A stretch of 64,000 nucleotides of DNA from Wolbachia endosymbiont (group B) of Parapoynx stratiotata (GCF_947250635.1 NZ_OX366335.1:930001-994000); one strand, 5' to 3'. Shown: positions 37,736 to 47,044, numbered from the stretch's first letter. The notes: generated by a model not told the origin, from the letters alone. Numbers and translations: made by a program.

Positions 37736-38716
37736 TTAACTTCTTAATTTTTGAATCTCATCCAAAGAAAGGCCAGTTATTTCAGCGATAACATCAATAG
37801 AGACACCGGCCTTGAGTGAGTTTTTGGCAACTTCAATTTTACCTTCAATTTTACCTTCAATTTTACCTTCAATTTTACCTTCAATTTTACCTTCAATTTT
37901 ACCTTCAATTTTACCTTCAATTTTACCTTCAATTTTACCTTCAATTTTACCTTCAATTTTACCTTTTTGATGGCCGATTTGGATGCCTTCATGAAGTTTT
38001 TCTTCAAGACTAGATAAATAATCATCGGTACGTTTCTTAGCTTGATCGTAAGCAAGACGTTCTTCTTTACTCCAATTATATTGGTTCAGCTCATCATAAG
38101 CCCTGCCAATAATTAAATCACTTCCTATTATTTTTTTTAGATCCTCTTCACTTGTTTCACCGGCGTGTTTAAAAAAATAACACCATTTCTCTACTATATT
38201 TTCTAATTGATCTTCTCTTTTTTTAAATTTAGGTAACTCTATAAAAGTAAAACTAAAGTCTTTGAGATCATGTTCAAAAGTTATCTTATCAAAAGTAACA
38301 TGATCAGACTTATAAGACAGCTTATTAGGAAATAAGATAAAATCGGCAATGGCAATAAAGATAACGCCTTTAAGATCATGATACTGGTCACCTACATCAG
38401 CTTGACTTGAATAGGCCTTAGCGGCATAATATTGGGCACGTTTTTCAAAGCCAGTAGTTTTAGCGACTTGCATCTCAATGATGGTTTTGACCCCTGTAGA
38501 ATCAACACAGAGAACATCAACAATACTTTGCTTTTGAGAGGCGATGACAGGGTCTTGAATGGGACTGAGAAAGGAGACATCTTTAATCTTGTTGTCATCG
38601 GTAAGACCTAGTATATCATTAAGAAAGTGAATAAGAATATCTTTATTTTTTGCGGTACCAAAGATACGACGAAAAGCTATATCATTGCGAGCATCAAGGA
38701 ACTTCGAAAGAGCCAT
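37736..38716 (-). CDS. Rpn-family recombination-promoting nuclease / PD-(D/E)XK transposase-like protein
   Basis: A 326-residue protein of the Rpn/YhgA-like group. The N-terminal nuclease domain begins KFLDARNDIAFRRIFG. Its active site is recognisable as the aspartate in SIVDVLCVDSTG and IIEMQVAKT (PD...ExQ/K type). Residues ~235-290 consist of eleven GKIE units encoded by a 12-bp tandem repeat. The C-terminal SLKAGVSIDVIAEITGLSLDEIQKL is a helix-turn-helix-like tail common in this family. Members cause recA-independent recombination or act in phage defence. Confidence 0.85.
   Translation of the reverse strand: MALSKFLDARNDIAFRRIFGTAKNKDILIHFLNDILGLTDDNKIKDVSFLSPIQDPVIASQKQSIVDVLCVDSTGVKTIIEMQVAKTTGFEKRAQYYAAKAYSSQADVGDQYHDLKGVIFIAIADFILFPNKLSYKSDHVTFDKITFEHDLKDFSFTFIELPKFKKREDQLENIVEKWCYFFKHAGETSEEDLKKIIGSDLIIGRAYDELNQYNWSKEERLAYDQAKKRTDDYLSSLEEKLHEGIQIGHQKGKIEGKIEGKIEGKIEGKIEGKIEGKIEGKIEGKIEGKIEGKIEVAKNSLKAGVSIDVIAEITGLSLDEIQKLRS
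37831..37966 (-). repeat. 12-bp tandem repeat (11 units) coding GKIE
   Basis: The unit TTTTACCTTCAA on the plus strand is repeated without interruption or mismatch. Its length (12 bp) preserves the frame, so copy number can vary by slippage without breaking the gene. Confidence 0.95.
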
Positions 38717-38886
38717 GAGAAAGTAAGATAAAAAGCACTAATAATTATACACAATTCTGAAGAAATATTCAACTAAATTCCAACATGTTAATCAGAGAAT
38801 GATCTTCATGAAAGGGCTTATTTAATAGAGAACTTGATTCGCATTGATATTCAAGCTATATCCTGATCAGACTGAGAGTTGTAAAC

Positions 38887-39650
38887 ATGGCAATAATTCT
38901 TTTAGACACAAAAACTATAAATCGTATAGCAGCGGGAGAGGTAATAGAGAGGCCAGCAAAAGGAATTAGTAGAAAATGCAATAGATGCTAGAAATAGAGA
39001 TCAAAATAGAAAGTGGTGGGCGTAACCTTATAATTGTGACAGATGATGGAAATGGAATAGAAAAGAGCGATCTAGAACTAGCATTTATGAGGCATGCCAC
39101 TTCAAAATTAAGCGATAGTGAGTTAATAGAAATCTTGGCTTTAGGGGGGAATTCAATTGCAGCAGTAAGTAGAATATCTAAGGCAAGTGGAGCAAAGGAA
39201 GCATGGTCTATAAGGTATGAGGGAGGAGAAAAAATAAGAGAGATTACACCTTGTTCTTTGCTAAAGGGTACATATATTGAAGTTCGTGACTTATTTTTTG
39301 CCACACCAAATAGACTAAAATTTCTAAAAACCGAAAGGGCAGAAACACAAAGCATTGTTGATATTGTAAATAACTTAGCAATAATTAACTATAGTATTGG
39401 GTTTACTCTCACTTCCGGTAATAAAAAGCTTTTGAAATATGCTAAGCAGGCCTCGTTATTTAGTAGACTATGTGAAGTAGAGAAGGAATTTCAGAATAAT
39501 TCTCTGGGCATTAATGAAGAAGAAGACGGTATTAGACTTACAGGACACATCTGCAAGTCAACTGTCAATCTTGGTAAGTCTGATATGATCTATACATTTG
39601 TTAATGGTAGGCCAATTAAGGATAATCTGCTTATTGGTGCGATCCGTTAT
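38887..39650 (+). pseudogene. mutL: MutL mismatch-repair protein, N-terminal remnant
   Basis: It starts ATG GCA ATA with [20 protein letters not shown], the classic MutL N-terminus. A frameshift near 38960 falls in the [10 protein letters not shown] motif and a second near 38990. From 38985 the frame continues with [45 protein letters not shown] and [11 protein letters not shown]. The GFRGEAL motif of the ATP lid is replaced by LGGNSIAAV. The 3' half is cut by the IS5-like copy at 39651. WO phages carry a mutL, so this is probably the phage gene. Confidence 0.85.
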
Positions 39651-39695
39651 GGCTTTGTTGCATAGCTCCTGATAAGGCAGGTAGGTACAGTAAAT

Positions 39696-40109
39696 TCATG
39701 CAGCTAATTCGAACTTAGCCATACCTATATCAGTAAATTTATTAAGCAAATAGCACTTAATTAGTAGTTCTTTTTCACGATTTATTTCAGATTTATTCTT
39801 GAGACTAAACCCAAACGTTTTTTTCAACCTATAGAAAAAACATTCAACAAAGGATCTTAGTCCATATTTTGTTTCTTGTGTCCATTTCTTTATACCGTTC
39901 TCATAGTTTTCACATAATTTAATCACATTAATGTTGCTATTTCTTTCTAATTGATAATCAATTTTCTCATAGATTTTCGCACCTTTTATTGGTCGAATGA
40001 TTGGTTTTATATTATGTCCTTTACACACTTTATACATACTAGCTTTATCATAAGCTGCATCTGCGCGAACAGATGAAATATTATATTTATCTACTGTTCC
40101 CTTTAACAT
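39696..40109 (-). CDS. IS5/IS903-like transposase, C-terminal ORF (copy 2)
   Basis: 137 residues, identical to the copy 1 ORF. The same split in two copies means it predates their duplication. Confidence 0.8.
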   Translation of the reverse strand: MLKGTVDKYNISSVRADAAYDKASMYKVCKGHNIKPIIRPIKGAKIYEKIDYQLERNSNINVIKLCENYENGIKKWTQETKYGLRSFVECFFYRLKKTFGFSLKNKSEINREKELLIKCYLLNKFTDIGMAKFELAA

Positions 40110-40651
40110 ATCGCATGATAATCAAGTGTAGTACCATTAGTGTACTTCATATCTATAACTTTTTTATTATTTATACTTAAAATAATATGTAACTTTCTTA
40201 CTTGATCATATCCATTATATTTTCTTACTTTTGCATTTTCTTTATTACGTTGATGGGTGTTGTTATAGATACAAATACTGGTGCTATTTATAGCTATTTC
40301 AATGTTTTCCATACCATTTTTATCAATTCTACAATCATCAATTTTCAAGTTAAGCTTTTTGAATCTTCTAGAAGCTTGAGTATAGCTAATGACTTTGAGG
40401 TCTTTTCCCATTTGCTCTATACAACCTTTTACGAAACCAACTGCTTGTCTTAAGCCAATCCTAAAAAAATGGACTACTATATGTATCAAAATTACAACTT
40501 TATCACTATAAATGTTATTGCCACCTGCAACTTTTGGACTATTTTCATACCAATTTTCTATGGCTTGATTAACAAAATGAAAAACATTTCCTCTTTTTTG
40601 AAGAAATTTGTTATATTCGTAGCAGTTACTGACCTTCATTTTGACTGGCAT
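40103..40651 (-). CDS. IS5/IS903-like transposase, N-terminal ORF (copy 2)
   Basis: 182 residues, identical to the copy 1 ORF, with the same end and the same 7-bp overlap with the second ORF. Confidence 0.85.
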   Translation of the reverse strand: MPVKMKVSNCYEYNKFLQKRGNVFHFVNQAIENWYENSPKVAGGNNIYSDKVVILIHIVVHFFRIGLRQAVGFVKGCIEQMGKDLKVISYTQASRRFKKLNLKIDDCRIDKNGMENIEIAINSTSICIYNNTHQRNKENAKVRKYNGYDQVRKLHIILSINNKKVIDMKYTNGTTLDYHAIC

Positions 40652-40731
40652 ATTGGTGGTTAAATACCTGTTTTATAATGATTTCTGTCAGTAACTTCCA
40701 GTTTTTTTTACTTGAGCCATGCAACAAAGCC

Positions 40732-41079
40732 TCTACGGGTGATAAAGAAGCATTAATATATTATAAGATGGTAGAACCATATATAAAAGATAGTAAGACA
40801 AAATTATTTGTTAAATATTGCAATTATGTACCTGTTGCTACAGCAAGCGTGATATTAAATAAGGGAAATACTGCAGGAATATATGATATTATAACTCACC
40901 CAGAGTTTAGATGTAGAGGTTTTGGAACAAGTATAACAAAGTTTGCTTTAAATTATATCAAAGAGCAGGGATATAAATATGCATGTTTTCAAGCCTCGGA
41001 GGAAGGTTTATCAATGTATTTAAAATTAGGTTTTGTGCCACATGGTGAATTCTTAGTGTATTCAAACAAAAGAACATAA
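40732..41079 (+). pseudogene. GNAT acetyltransferase, N-terminally truncated (prophage)
   Basis: About 115 codons remain: VATASVILNKGNTAGIYDII followed by THPEFRCRGFGTSITKFALN, the acetyl-CoA pyrophosphate-binding Q/RxxGxG motif of GNAT enzymes, then YKYACFQASEEGLSMYLKLG. The start was replaced by the IS5-like end at 40731. The stop overlaps the ATG of the baseplate W gene by 1 bp, so it belonged to the tail operon. Acceptor unknown. Confidence 0.75.
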
Positions 41080-41389
41080 TGAAGGGAATGAGCAAAGAAA
41101 CAGGAAAAGAGCTAGAAGGTTTGGAACACTTAAAACAATCAGTCATTGATATATTAACCACTCCTATTAACAGTAGAATAATGAGGAGAGATTATGGGTC
41201 TAGGCTATTTGAATTAGTGGATAAACCAATAAATAGAGATTTAACACTTGAGCAGTTGTGTTAAAAGTCAATAGAAAAATACTAAAAATAAATTTTTACT
41301 TAGTGGACTATAAAGCCAAAGATGCTTTTAACACATTTTACGTAATTTAAGTTGTAGTATTTGATTTGAATTCTTTTAAGAAGTGTGGA

Positions 41390-41432
41390 TGTGGATAAGT
41401 GCTTTCAGTCTGTGTAAGCGCACTTATCCACA
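41390..41432. repeat. 13-bp inverted repeat with DnaA-box-like cores near the IS110 end
   Basis: TGTGGATAAGTGC (41390-41402) and GCACTTATCCACA (41420-41432) are exact reverse complements separated by 17 bp. It lies in the 3' non-coding part of the IS110 element and could be a subterminal repeat or terminator. A related half-site occurs at 22959. Confidence 0.7.
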
Positions 41433-41658
41433 ACTACACTAATTTTCAATCTAAGCAGCTTTAGGGCTATATTCCTCAGTAAAAACCCTGCCATCTCTGA
41501 TTAAAGAGTTAGCAAGGATAAGTAATTTTCTCATGGCAGCAGTAGAAGCAACTTTATATGGTTTTTTGTATTGATCGTATAGCCTATCAAAGAAGATTCT
41601 TATATAAGAATTGTACTTTTGTGCACTAAGAACACACATATGTAAAACTGTTCTAATC

Positions 41659-42995
41659 GGGAACGTTCAAAAAAGTGTGTCAAGCCGCATTTTTAGTTCA
41701 ACTCAATTTTCAATCTATCTGGAAAGAAAATATCAAGTTGAGAAATAGTTAAAGCCCAATTAGGGAGAGCCATAATCCACTTTTGCTCTACCTTTTTTAT
41801 AGCACAATATACCTGTTTGTACAAGGCATTTGTACTAGTAAATGAACCCTTAGTTTTAGTAAATTTCCTGATTTGTCTATGCAACCCCTCAATTGGATTG
41901 GTGGTGTAAATCAGCTTCCTAACTTGCCCAGAATACTTAAAATAACTGGATAAGTTTTCCCAATTGTTCTGCCAGGATTTTATAACTAAAGGATACTTCT
42001 CTCCCCATTTTTCTTCCAGCTCAAGCAGATAATTCTCAGCGATCTCTTTACTTGAAGCACGATATATTTTTTTCAAATCATTCATGAAAACTTTTACATC
42101 TTTGCTAGATACATATTTCAGTGAATTCCTTATCTGATGCACTATACATAGCTGTACTTCTGCCTTAGGAAACACACTATTTATAGCCGCAGGAAAGCTT
42201 TTTAGCCCATCAATGCAGGCAATTAGAATATCTTCTACTCCTCGCTCTTTTAGGTCATTTAGAACTCCCAACCAGAAGTTAGCTCCTTCACTTTCAGCCA
42301 AATAAAAACCTAATACTTCTTTTCTGCCATTTTGATTTATGCCCAATATATTATACATGCATTTACTTATACAATGTCCGTCCTCCTTGACCTTAAAGAA
42401 CATGCCATCCATAAACACTATTGGATACACTGATTGCAGTGGGCGGCTGCGCCATTCATTGATTACTGGTAGCAGTTTATCAGTAATACTGGATATCTCT
42501 GCTGCTGATATTTTGTGGTCATATATTTCCTCAACATGTGAAGCTATATCTCTGTATCCCATGCCACTGGCATATGTGCTTAAGACCTTTGCTTCAAGTT
42601 CTGGATGTAGGCTTGTTTGCCTTTTTTTGACTATTTGCGGTTCAAAGCTTCCTTCTCTGTCTCTTGGTGTTAATAGTTCAAATGAGCCTGAACTTGTACG
42701 TAAAGTTTTTGCATTCCTTCCATTTCTTCGGTTATTTTCTTCACTTTTAGCTGACATGTGGCTTTCTATTTCACCTTCCAGACTTGCCTCTAGCAACCTT
42801 TTTATAAACGGTGTTAATGCTCCATCTCTTCCTGTCAATGGTCTTCCTTCTCGTATAGATGACAGGATATTTGTTTCTAATTCTTTATAATCTACCAAAC
42901 CAGTAGTTCTATTTGCTTGACCCATATCAAACCTCCATTTTTTATATCAATTTATTACTTTTTTTTCGGTTTGACACACTTTTTTGAACGTTCCC
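41659..42995 (-). mobile_element. IS256-family element, full copy 5
   Basis: A full 1337-bp copy flanked by a perfect 8-bp duplication TTCTAATC (41651-41658 and 42996-43003). It is the cleanest, probably youngest, insertion and sits inside the IS110 transposase gene. Confidence 0.97.
41693..42925 (-). CDS. IS256-family transposase, copy 5
   Basis: 410 residues, complete, with the same predicted protein as the other full copies. Confidence 0.95.
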   Translation of the reverse strand: MGQANRTTGLVDYKELETNILSSIREGRPLTGRDGALTPFIKRLLEASLEGEIESHMSAKSEENNRRNGRNAKTLRTSSGSFELLTPRDREGSFEPQIVKKRQTSLHPELEAKVLSTYASGMGYRDIASHVEEIYDHKISAAEISSITDKLLPVINEWRSRPLQSVYPIVFMDGMFFKVKEDGHCISKCMYNILGINQNGRKEVLGFYLAESEGANFWLGVLNDLKERGVEDILIACIDGLKSFPAAINSVFPKAEVQLCIVHQIRNSLKYVSSKDVKVFMNDLKKIYRASSKEIAENYLLELEEKWGEKYPLVIKSWQNNWENLSSYFKYSGQVRKLIYTTNPIEGLHRQIRKFTKTKGSFTSTNALYKQVYCAIKKVEQKWIMALPNWALTISQLDIFFPDRLKIELN

Positions 42996-43851
42996 TTCTA
43001 ATCTGTGATCTACCACCTTGAATACATCTTTTTCCTTTACTAAAACCACTATCTCGATTAAAAGGTGCAACTCCAGAAAGGCTAGATATTTCTTTATGTC
43101 GGAGAGTTCCTAATTCTGGTAGATAACAGATCATAGTAATAGCTAAGATTCTACCTGCTCCTGGCATACTAGTTATTGATATGTATTTTTCTTTAAGCTC
43201 TTGACTTTGCTCAATCAATGTTATCATCTCGTCTTCTAAAACTTGAATTTGACTTTGCAAAATGGCAAGTAGTTCTTCCATTTGTTTGATTATGGATATA
43301 TCAGTTACTTGATGAGCTTGAGTTTTTTGTATTTTTGCCATTTCCACTAATTGATTTCTGCGAGATAACTTTTGCTTCAAACTGTCAATATTACTAACCT
43401 TTAAAGGAGTAACACGCATATCTGTATTATTGATATAACGTGAGATGATGCTGCAGTCTATTTTATCAGTTTTAGTAGCGATACCAAGGCTTTTTGCATA
43501 ATCTCTAACCCATCTAGGTTGAATAACATATACTTCGAAACCATGGCTTAGTAAAGTATAAGCACATAATTTTTCGTACCCACCAGTTGCTTCAAGTCCA
43601 ACTTTGGTTACATTATGCAAACGTAAAAAGTCGAGTATTTGATCAATAGCTTGAACGTCATTTTCAAATACTTTATAATGTCCAAGTGGATGAATGTGGA
43701 TATCTAGCTTATTTTTGCTAACATCAATGCCAGCAATGATATTTGATGAATTCATAATTCCTCCGTAAGAATAATATAATACTGCATTTTCCACCCTTAT
43801 ATACGAGCCTAAAAACTCAATCAGTTGTTCGGAACTATTCAGTATATAAAC

Positions 43852-43916
43852 AGAGAAGAGAACCTTGCTCCAATACGGTCCCTTATGACCAAGATCTATG
43901 ACGGTTCCTCTTCTCT
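43852..43916 (-). ncRNA. Candidate IS110 bridge-RNA stem-loop
   Basis: In the non-coding leader upstream of the IS110 transposase, AGAGAAGAGAACC (43852-43864) pairs with GGTTCCTCTTCTCT (43903-43916) with a single bulge, enclosing a 38-nt loop. IS110-group elements are known to make a structured guide (bridge) RNA from this region, with loops that base-pair to donor and target. The structure fits in place and type. I could not match the loop to the insertion site by eye. Confidence 0.4.
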
Positions 43917-44138
43917 ATACATCTTTATATTACTACTTCTTAATACTTATAAAGACTTGTTTTTAACATATAAGATATATGCAGCAACTGCAGAAGCTTT
44001 GGAAAAATGGGAAAAGAGATTTAAGTTAGAAAAAGTAAAAGTTGAAGGAGTAAAAGAAGGGAGAGTAACATTGAATTTAGAAGGTGTCTATCTTTCAGAA
44101 GGTAAGTTCATAAATATTAATGGAGTAGCTGTTTAAAA

Positions 44139-44912
44139 ATGCAGCAGCCTGAACCACTGAACTTTGAAGAGATTTTTGCTCTAATGAAGGAAGAGTTAGT
44201 AAAGTGTGATGCAAGTTTTACAGCATTAGTTGAAAGTGACCCAGCAATAAAGATTCTGGAGGTAGCAGCATGGCGAGAACTTTTACTCAGACAAAGGATA
44301 AACGAAGCTGTAAAGGGTAATTTACTGAAATTTGCAACGGTTGATAATTTGACTGAGTTTTACGGAGTAGAGAGGCAAAAAGAAGAAGATGATGAAAGAT
44401 TTAGAAAGAGGGTAAAAGCAAAAATAGTAGGTTGGAGCATAGGAGGAAGCAAAGAGCACTATCGATATCATGCACTGTCAGCAGATAGAAGAGTAAAGGA
44501 TGCGCTGGTTGAGTCAAAAGTGCCAGGAAGTGTAGAAATCTCAATTTTATCCACGGAGTTATCCATAGCGTTAGAAGAACTACTTGAAATTGTAAAAAAG
44601 CAGGCTACTAGAGATGATATAAGGGTTTTAACTGATACAGTAACAGTAATTGGTTGCAATATTATGGAAATAGATATCCACAGCAGAATGAGCATAAGTC
44701 CTATAATATCAGAGGAAGAAATCAAGAAGCAGTTTATTAAGAAGTTTGAATTAGCAAAAAGATTAGGGTGGAGTGTAACAAGATCGTGGATAATAGCGAA
44801 TCTATTTGTAGATGGTGTAGAAAATGTGGAATTAATCGAGCCAAGAGAGGATGTTATGGTGCTAGGTAACGAATGTGCAAATTTGAGAAATTTAAAATGC
44901 TATTGCCACTAA
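44139..44912 (+). CDS. Baseplate assembly protein J (gpJ-like)
   Basis: A 257-residue WO tail gene product. The family pattern is seen in LEVAAWRELLLRQRINEAVK, EFYGVERQKEEDDERFRKRV, SIGGSKEHYRYHALSADRRV and the C-terminal FVDGVENVELIEP. It forms the baseplate wedge with gpW and gpI in P2-like contractile tails. It begins 2 bp after the gpW stop and overlaps gpI by 16 bp. Intact here. Confidence 0.9.
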   Translation: MQQPEPLNFEEIFALMKEELVKCDASFTALVESDPAIKILEVAAWRELLLRQRINEAVKGNLLKFATVDNLTEFYGVERQKEEDDERFRKRVKAKIVGWSIGGSKEHYRYHALSADRRVKDALVESKVPGSVEISILSTELSIALEELLEIVKKQATRDDIRVLTDTVTVIGCNIMEIDIHSRMSISPIISEEEIKKQFIKKFELAKRLGWSVTRSWIIANLFVDGVENVELIEPREDVMVLGNECANLRNLKCYCH

Positions 44913-45418
44913 ACGCAACAAAACAAGGAAAAGCGCTAGTAGATGCAACAGATTATAGGGTTGATCCAAACTGTATCAGAGGATTTAAGTTTAGTCTTAA
45001 AGAAGAAACATTGCCGTGGATAATAGAAGAATATGGCTTAGAAGAAATACTGCGCTGGGTAAAAGATAGAAGAAAAGCCGTAGTAGAAGGAGTAAAATTT
45101 CAAAGACTGAGAGGAACTCCATCATCACTCAAAATAGCACTAAAGTGGTCAAATATAGAAGATATTACAATCATTGAGGAGCCACCTGGAAAACATTTTT
45201 TTGAACTGCAGATAGGGATAAAGGACATTCCAAATGACTTCTTCGTAGATGCAGTAGTAGAATTGGCAAAACTATCATTACCAGCAAGATCGCGACTAAT
45301 GAGGATTTTTAACGATTATTATAACGTTGATAGGTTTATATTAGATGAAAGCTTTTTTGGAAGTTTGTTATCGGATTACTCAGGGATAAAAATTGAAAAA
45401 GATGGACCGGTACTGTAA
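44897..45418 (+). CDS. Phage tail protein I (gpI-like)
   Basis: A 173-residue baseplate component. Features are MLLPLNATKQGKALVDATDY, IIEEYGLEEILRWVKDRRKAV and the LRGTPSSLKIALKW block typical of tail protein I. The likely ATG is 44897, inside the end of gpJ; the frame is open from 44873. Directly after the stop the same frame remains open into the next fragment. Confidence 0.88.
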   Translation: MLLPLNATKQGKALVDATDYRVDPNCIRGFKFSLKEETLPWIIEEYGLEEILRWVKDRRKAVVEGVKFQRLRGTPSSLKIALKWSNIEDITIIEEPPGKHFFELQIGIKDIPNDFFVDAVVELAKLSLPARSRLMRIFNDYYNVDRFILDESFFGSLLSDYSGIKIEKDGPVL

Positions 45419-45964
45419 TTCGGTAGAAAGAATACATTTGAGCTAAAAAGCTTAAATCCAAATTTTAAGTTTGGTAATTTTCGGATTCATTATGAGCAAG
45501 CATTTAGTAATGACATATATCGGTTGAATGCAGCGGCACTTGGAGAAACAGAAACTCATACAAAGAATTACAATGGTATATATGAAAGAAATCATCAGTG
45601 GTATAACTTAAAAGCCCTGTATCCTCTAACTCAAAGCTTATTACCATCGATTAAATTTGCTAAAGCGCAGATAGTATTATCGGACAGTTGGAACTTAGGA
45701 GAAATAAATGCGTGCTTTCCGGTTGGTAGCATAGAAGAAGAAGGAAATAAATTTGTATTGGGAAACGATAAACTTTCAGGGCAACGTTGGAATTTAAAAC
45801 ACAAACTAATTTTAGAAAGGTTTAGCGTTACCCATGATTACAAAGTAGAAAATCATACCGATCAAAAGATTACAAAATACGCTTTAGCAGAGCACAATAT
45901 TCATTTTGAAAGTGAATTAGATTCAGAGCAAAAAGACTCAATACATGTACTAGACACAACTTAA
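45419..45964 (+). pseudogene. Prophage tail-region protein without start, cut by IS481
   Basis: About 181 codons continue in the gpI frame after its TAA (FGRKNTFELKSLNPNFKFGN, FRIHYEQAFSNDIYRLNA, WNLGEINACFPVGSIEEEG, QRWNLKHKLILERFSV). There is no ATG near the beginning; a TTG at 45524 is the first usable start. Either a deletion fused it to gpI or its start is lost. The 3' end is truncated by the IS481 element. Product unknown; position suggests a tail-fibre-region protein. Confidence 0.5.
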
Positions 45965-45965
45965 T

Positions 45966-47044
45966 CTGACAGGTGAGAATTAACTGACAGAAGAATTGAA
46001 AACTAATATCAGTCTTTTGTTTAATGTTACTAATATTTTTCTGAAAAGCAATTTGTTTGCTATCAAGAAAAGTTTGCATAGGCAAAGCAATATTTGCCTG
46101 AATGAGGCCTTGTCTCATTGTAAGAACGCAGCCAATGATCAACATCAATCTAGCAAATCTTTCAAAGAGCTGTAGATTTTCTTTCTAAAGATAATATTGT
46201 AACACTCATCTTGCATAGTTTTATGAAACCTCTCGCATATGCCATTAGTTTGTGGAGAATTGGCCTTAGTTCTTGAATGATCAATGTTTTCAATTCCCAA
46301 ATAAAGCTGATAAGCGTGATTTTCTGGCTTACCACAATATTCTGTACCTCGATCCGTGAGAATTCGCAATAAAGGAATATTTTGTCCATCAAAAAACGGT
46401 ATCACTCTATCATTTAGCAAGTCAGCAGAAGTAATAGCTGTCTTATCTACATAAAGCTTAGCAAACGCTACTCTCGAATATGTATCAATAAAAGTCTGCT
46501 GGTAAATGAGCACAACACCCTTGATATTGCCTACATAGTAAGTATCTTGAGATCCCAAATAACCTGGGTGTTCTGTGTCAATTTCACCGTGAGCTTCTCT
46601 TTTGTCAGAATTATTCCGTCTTGCATAACTTTTGTTTCAAGAGCCTTAAGCCTTTTTTTGAATGTCTCTAGGTCATTTCTCAGCCATACAGACCTCACAC
46701 CACCTTCGGAGATCTCTTTTTCTAAGTTCGTTTGCAGATCTTTGTTGTCCGTATGCTGGAAATTCGGTAGCAATATTCACTACTGCTCTTTCTATATCTT
46801 CGGAAACTCTGTTTGCAAACAGTGGTTTTTTCTTGCTGATTTCGTGTAATGCCTCTTCTCCTCCATTTTCATATAACTCCTTAAATCTTAAAACGTATCT
46901 CTTCATTACCTTGCACGCTTGAGATACATTGCCGAGCTGTTTTGCTAGCTCTAATAAACCTAGTTTTGGTTTTAATATTTTTGTTTCTCATTTCTAACAC
47001 TCCTTGTTCTTATTATTTTATAACTTACTTTTTTAAAGTGTCAG
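45966..47044 (-). mobile_element. IS481-family element with frameshifted transposase
   Basis: CTGACA...TGTCAG ends. On the minus strand from an ATG at 46991 (SD AAGGAG) the pieces read [39 protein letters not shown], then the rve core DTYYVGNIKGVVLIYQQTFI, DTYSRVAFAKLY, LTDRGTEYCGKPENHAYQLY, HSRTKANSPQTNGICERFHK, and WLRSYNETRPHSG. At least three frameshifts separate them, so it is not functional by itself. Confidence 0.85.

Larger units (their letters stand above)
39651..40731 (-). mobile_element. IS5-family (IS903-like) element, copy 2
   Basis: 1081 bp, inverted relative to copy 1, with identical predicted proteins. It separates a mutL remnant from an acetyltransferase fragment. No target duplication is visible. 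With copy 1 it forms a 17-kb inverted repeat pair able to invert the prophage centre by recombination. Confidence 0.92.
41451..43755 (-). pseudogene. IS110-family (DEDD) transposase, split by IS256
   Basis: The N-part 42996-43755 and C-part 41451-41658 rejoin in frame once 41659-43003 (IS256 copy plus one TTCTAATC) is removed, giving ~319 residues. DEDD residues are seen in AGIDVSKNKLDIHIHP, VGLEATGGYEKL and ATKTDKIDCSIIS. The C-terminal transposase_20 region includes ITSMPGAGRILA and LSGVAPFNRDSG. The start ATG at 43755 follows GGAGG. Confidence 0.9.
41262..43972 (-). mobile_element. IS110-family element, interrupted by IS256 copy 5
   Basis: Outer limits are set from the rejoined gp25 frame and may be off by a few bases. 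Without the IS256 copy and one target duplication it is ~1.37 kb. It has no long terminal inverted repeats, as expected for IS110. It has ~215 bp non-coding DNA upstream of the transposase start and ~190 bp after its stop. Confidence 0.8.
41079..44136 (+). pseudogene. Baseplate assembly protein W (gp25-like), split by an IS110 element
   Basis: The N-part 41079-41261 (DILTTPINSRIMRRDYGSRL, FELVDKPIN) and the C-part from 43973 (KIYAATAEALEKWEKRFKLE, then GRVTLNLEGVYLSEG) together make a complete gp25/gpW-type lysozyme-like baseplate wedge protein of about 115 residues. The insertion is an IS110 element that itself holds an IS256 copy. The target around the junction is a dyad (GCAGTTG ... CAACTGC). 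Without this protein a contractile tail cannot assemble. Confidence 0.85.

Noticed and set aside
37831..37966. CRISPR-like appearance of regular short repeats
   Set aside because: Units are contiguous with no unique spacers and lie inside a coding frame. No cas gene in the window.
37816..38013. Repetitive FYLQ-coding frame and KLKV-coding frame over the 12-bp array
   Set aside because: Both are alternative frames of the GKIE repeat in the Rpn-like gene; a 12-bp unit leaves all frames open.
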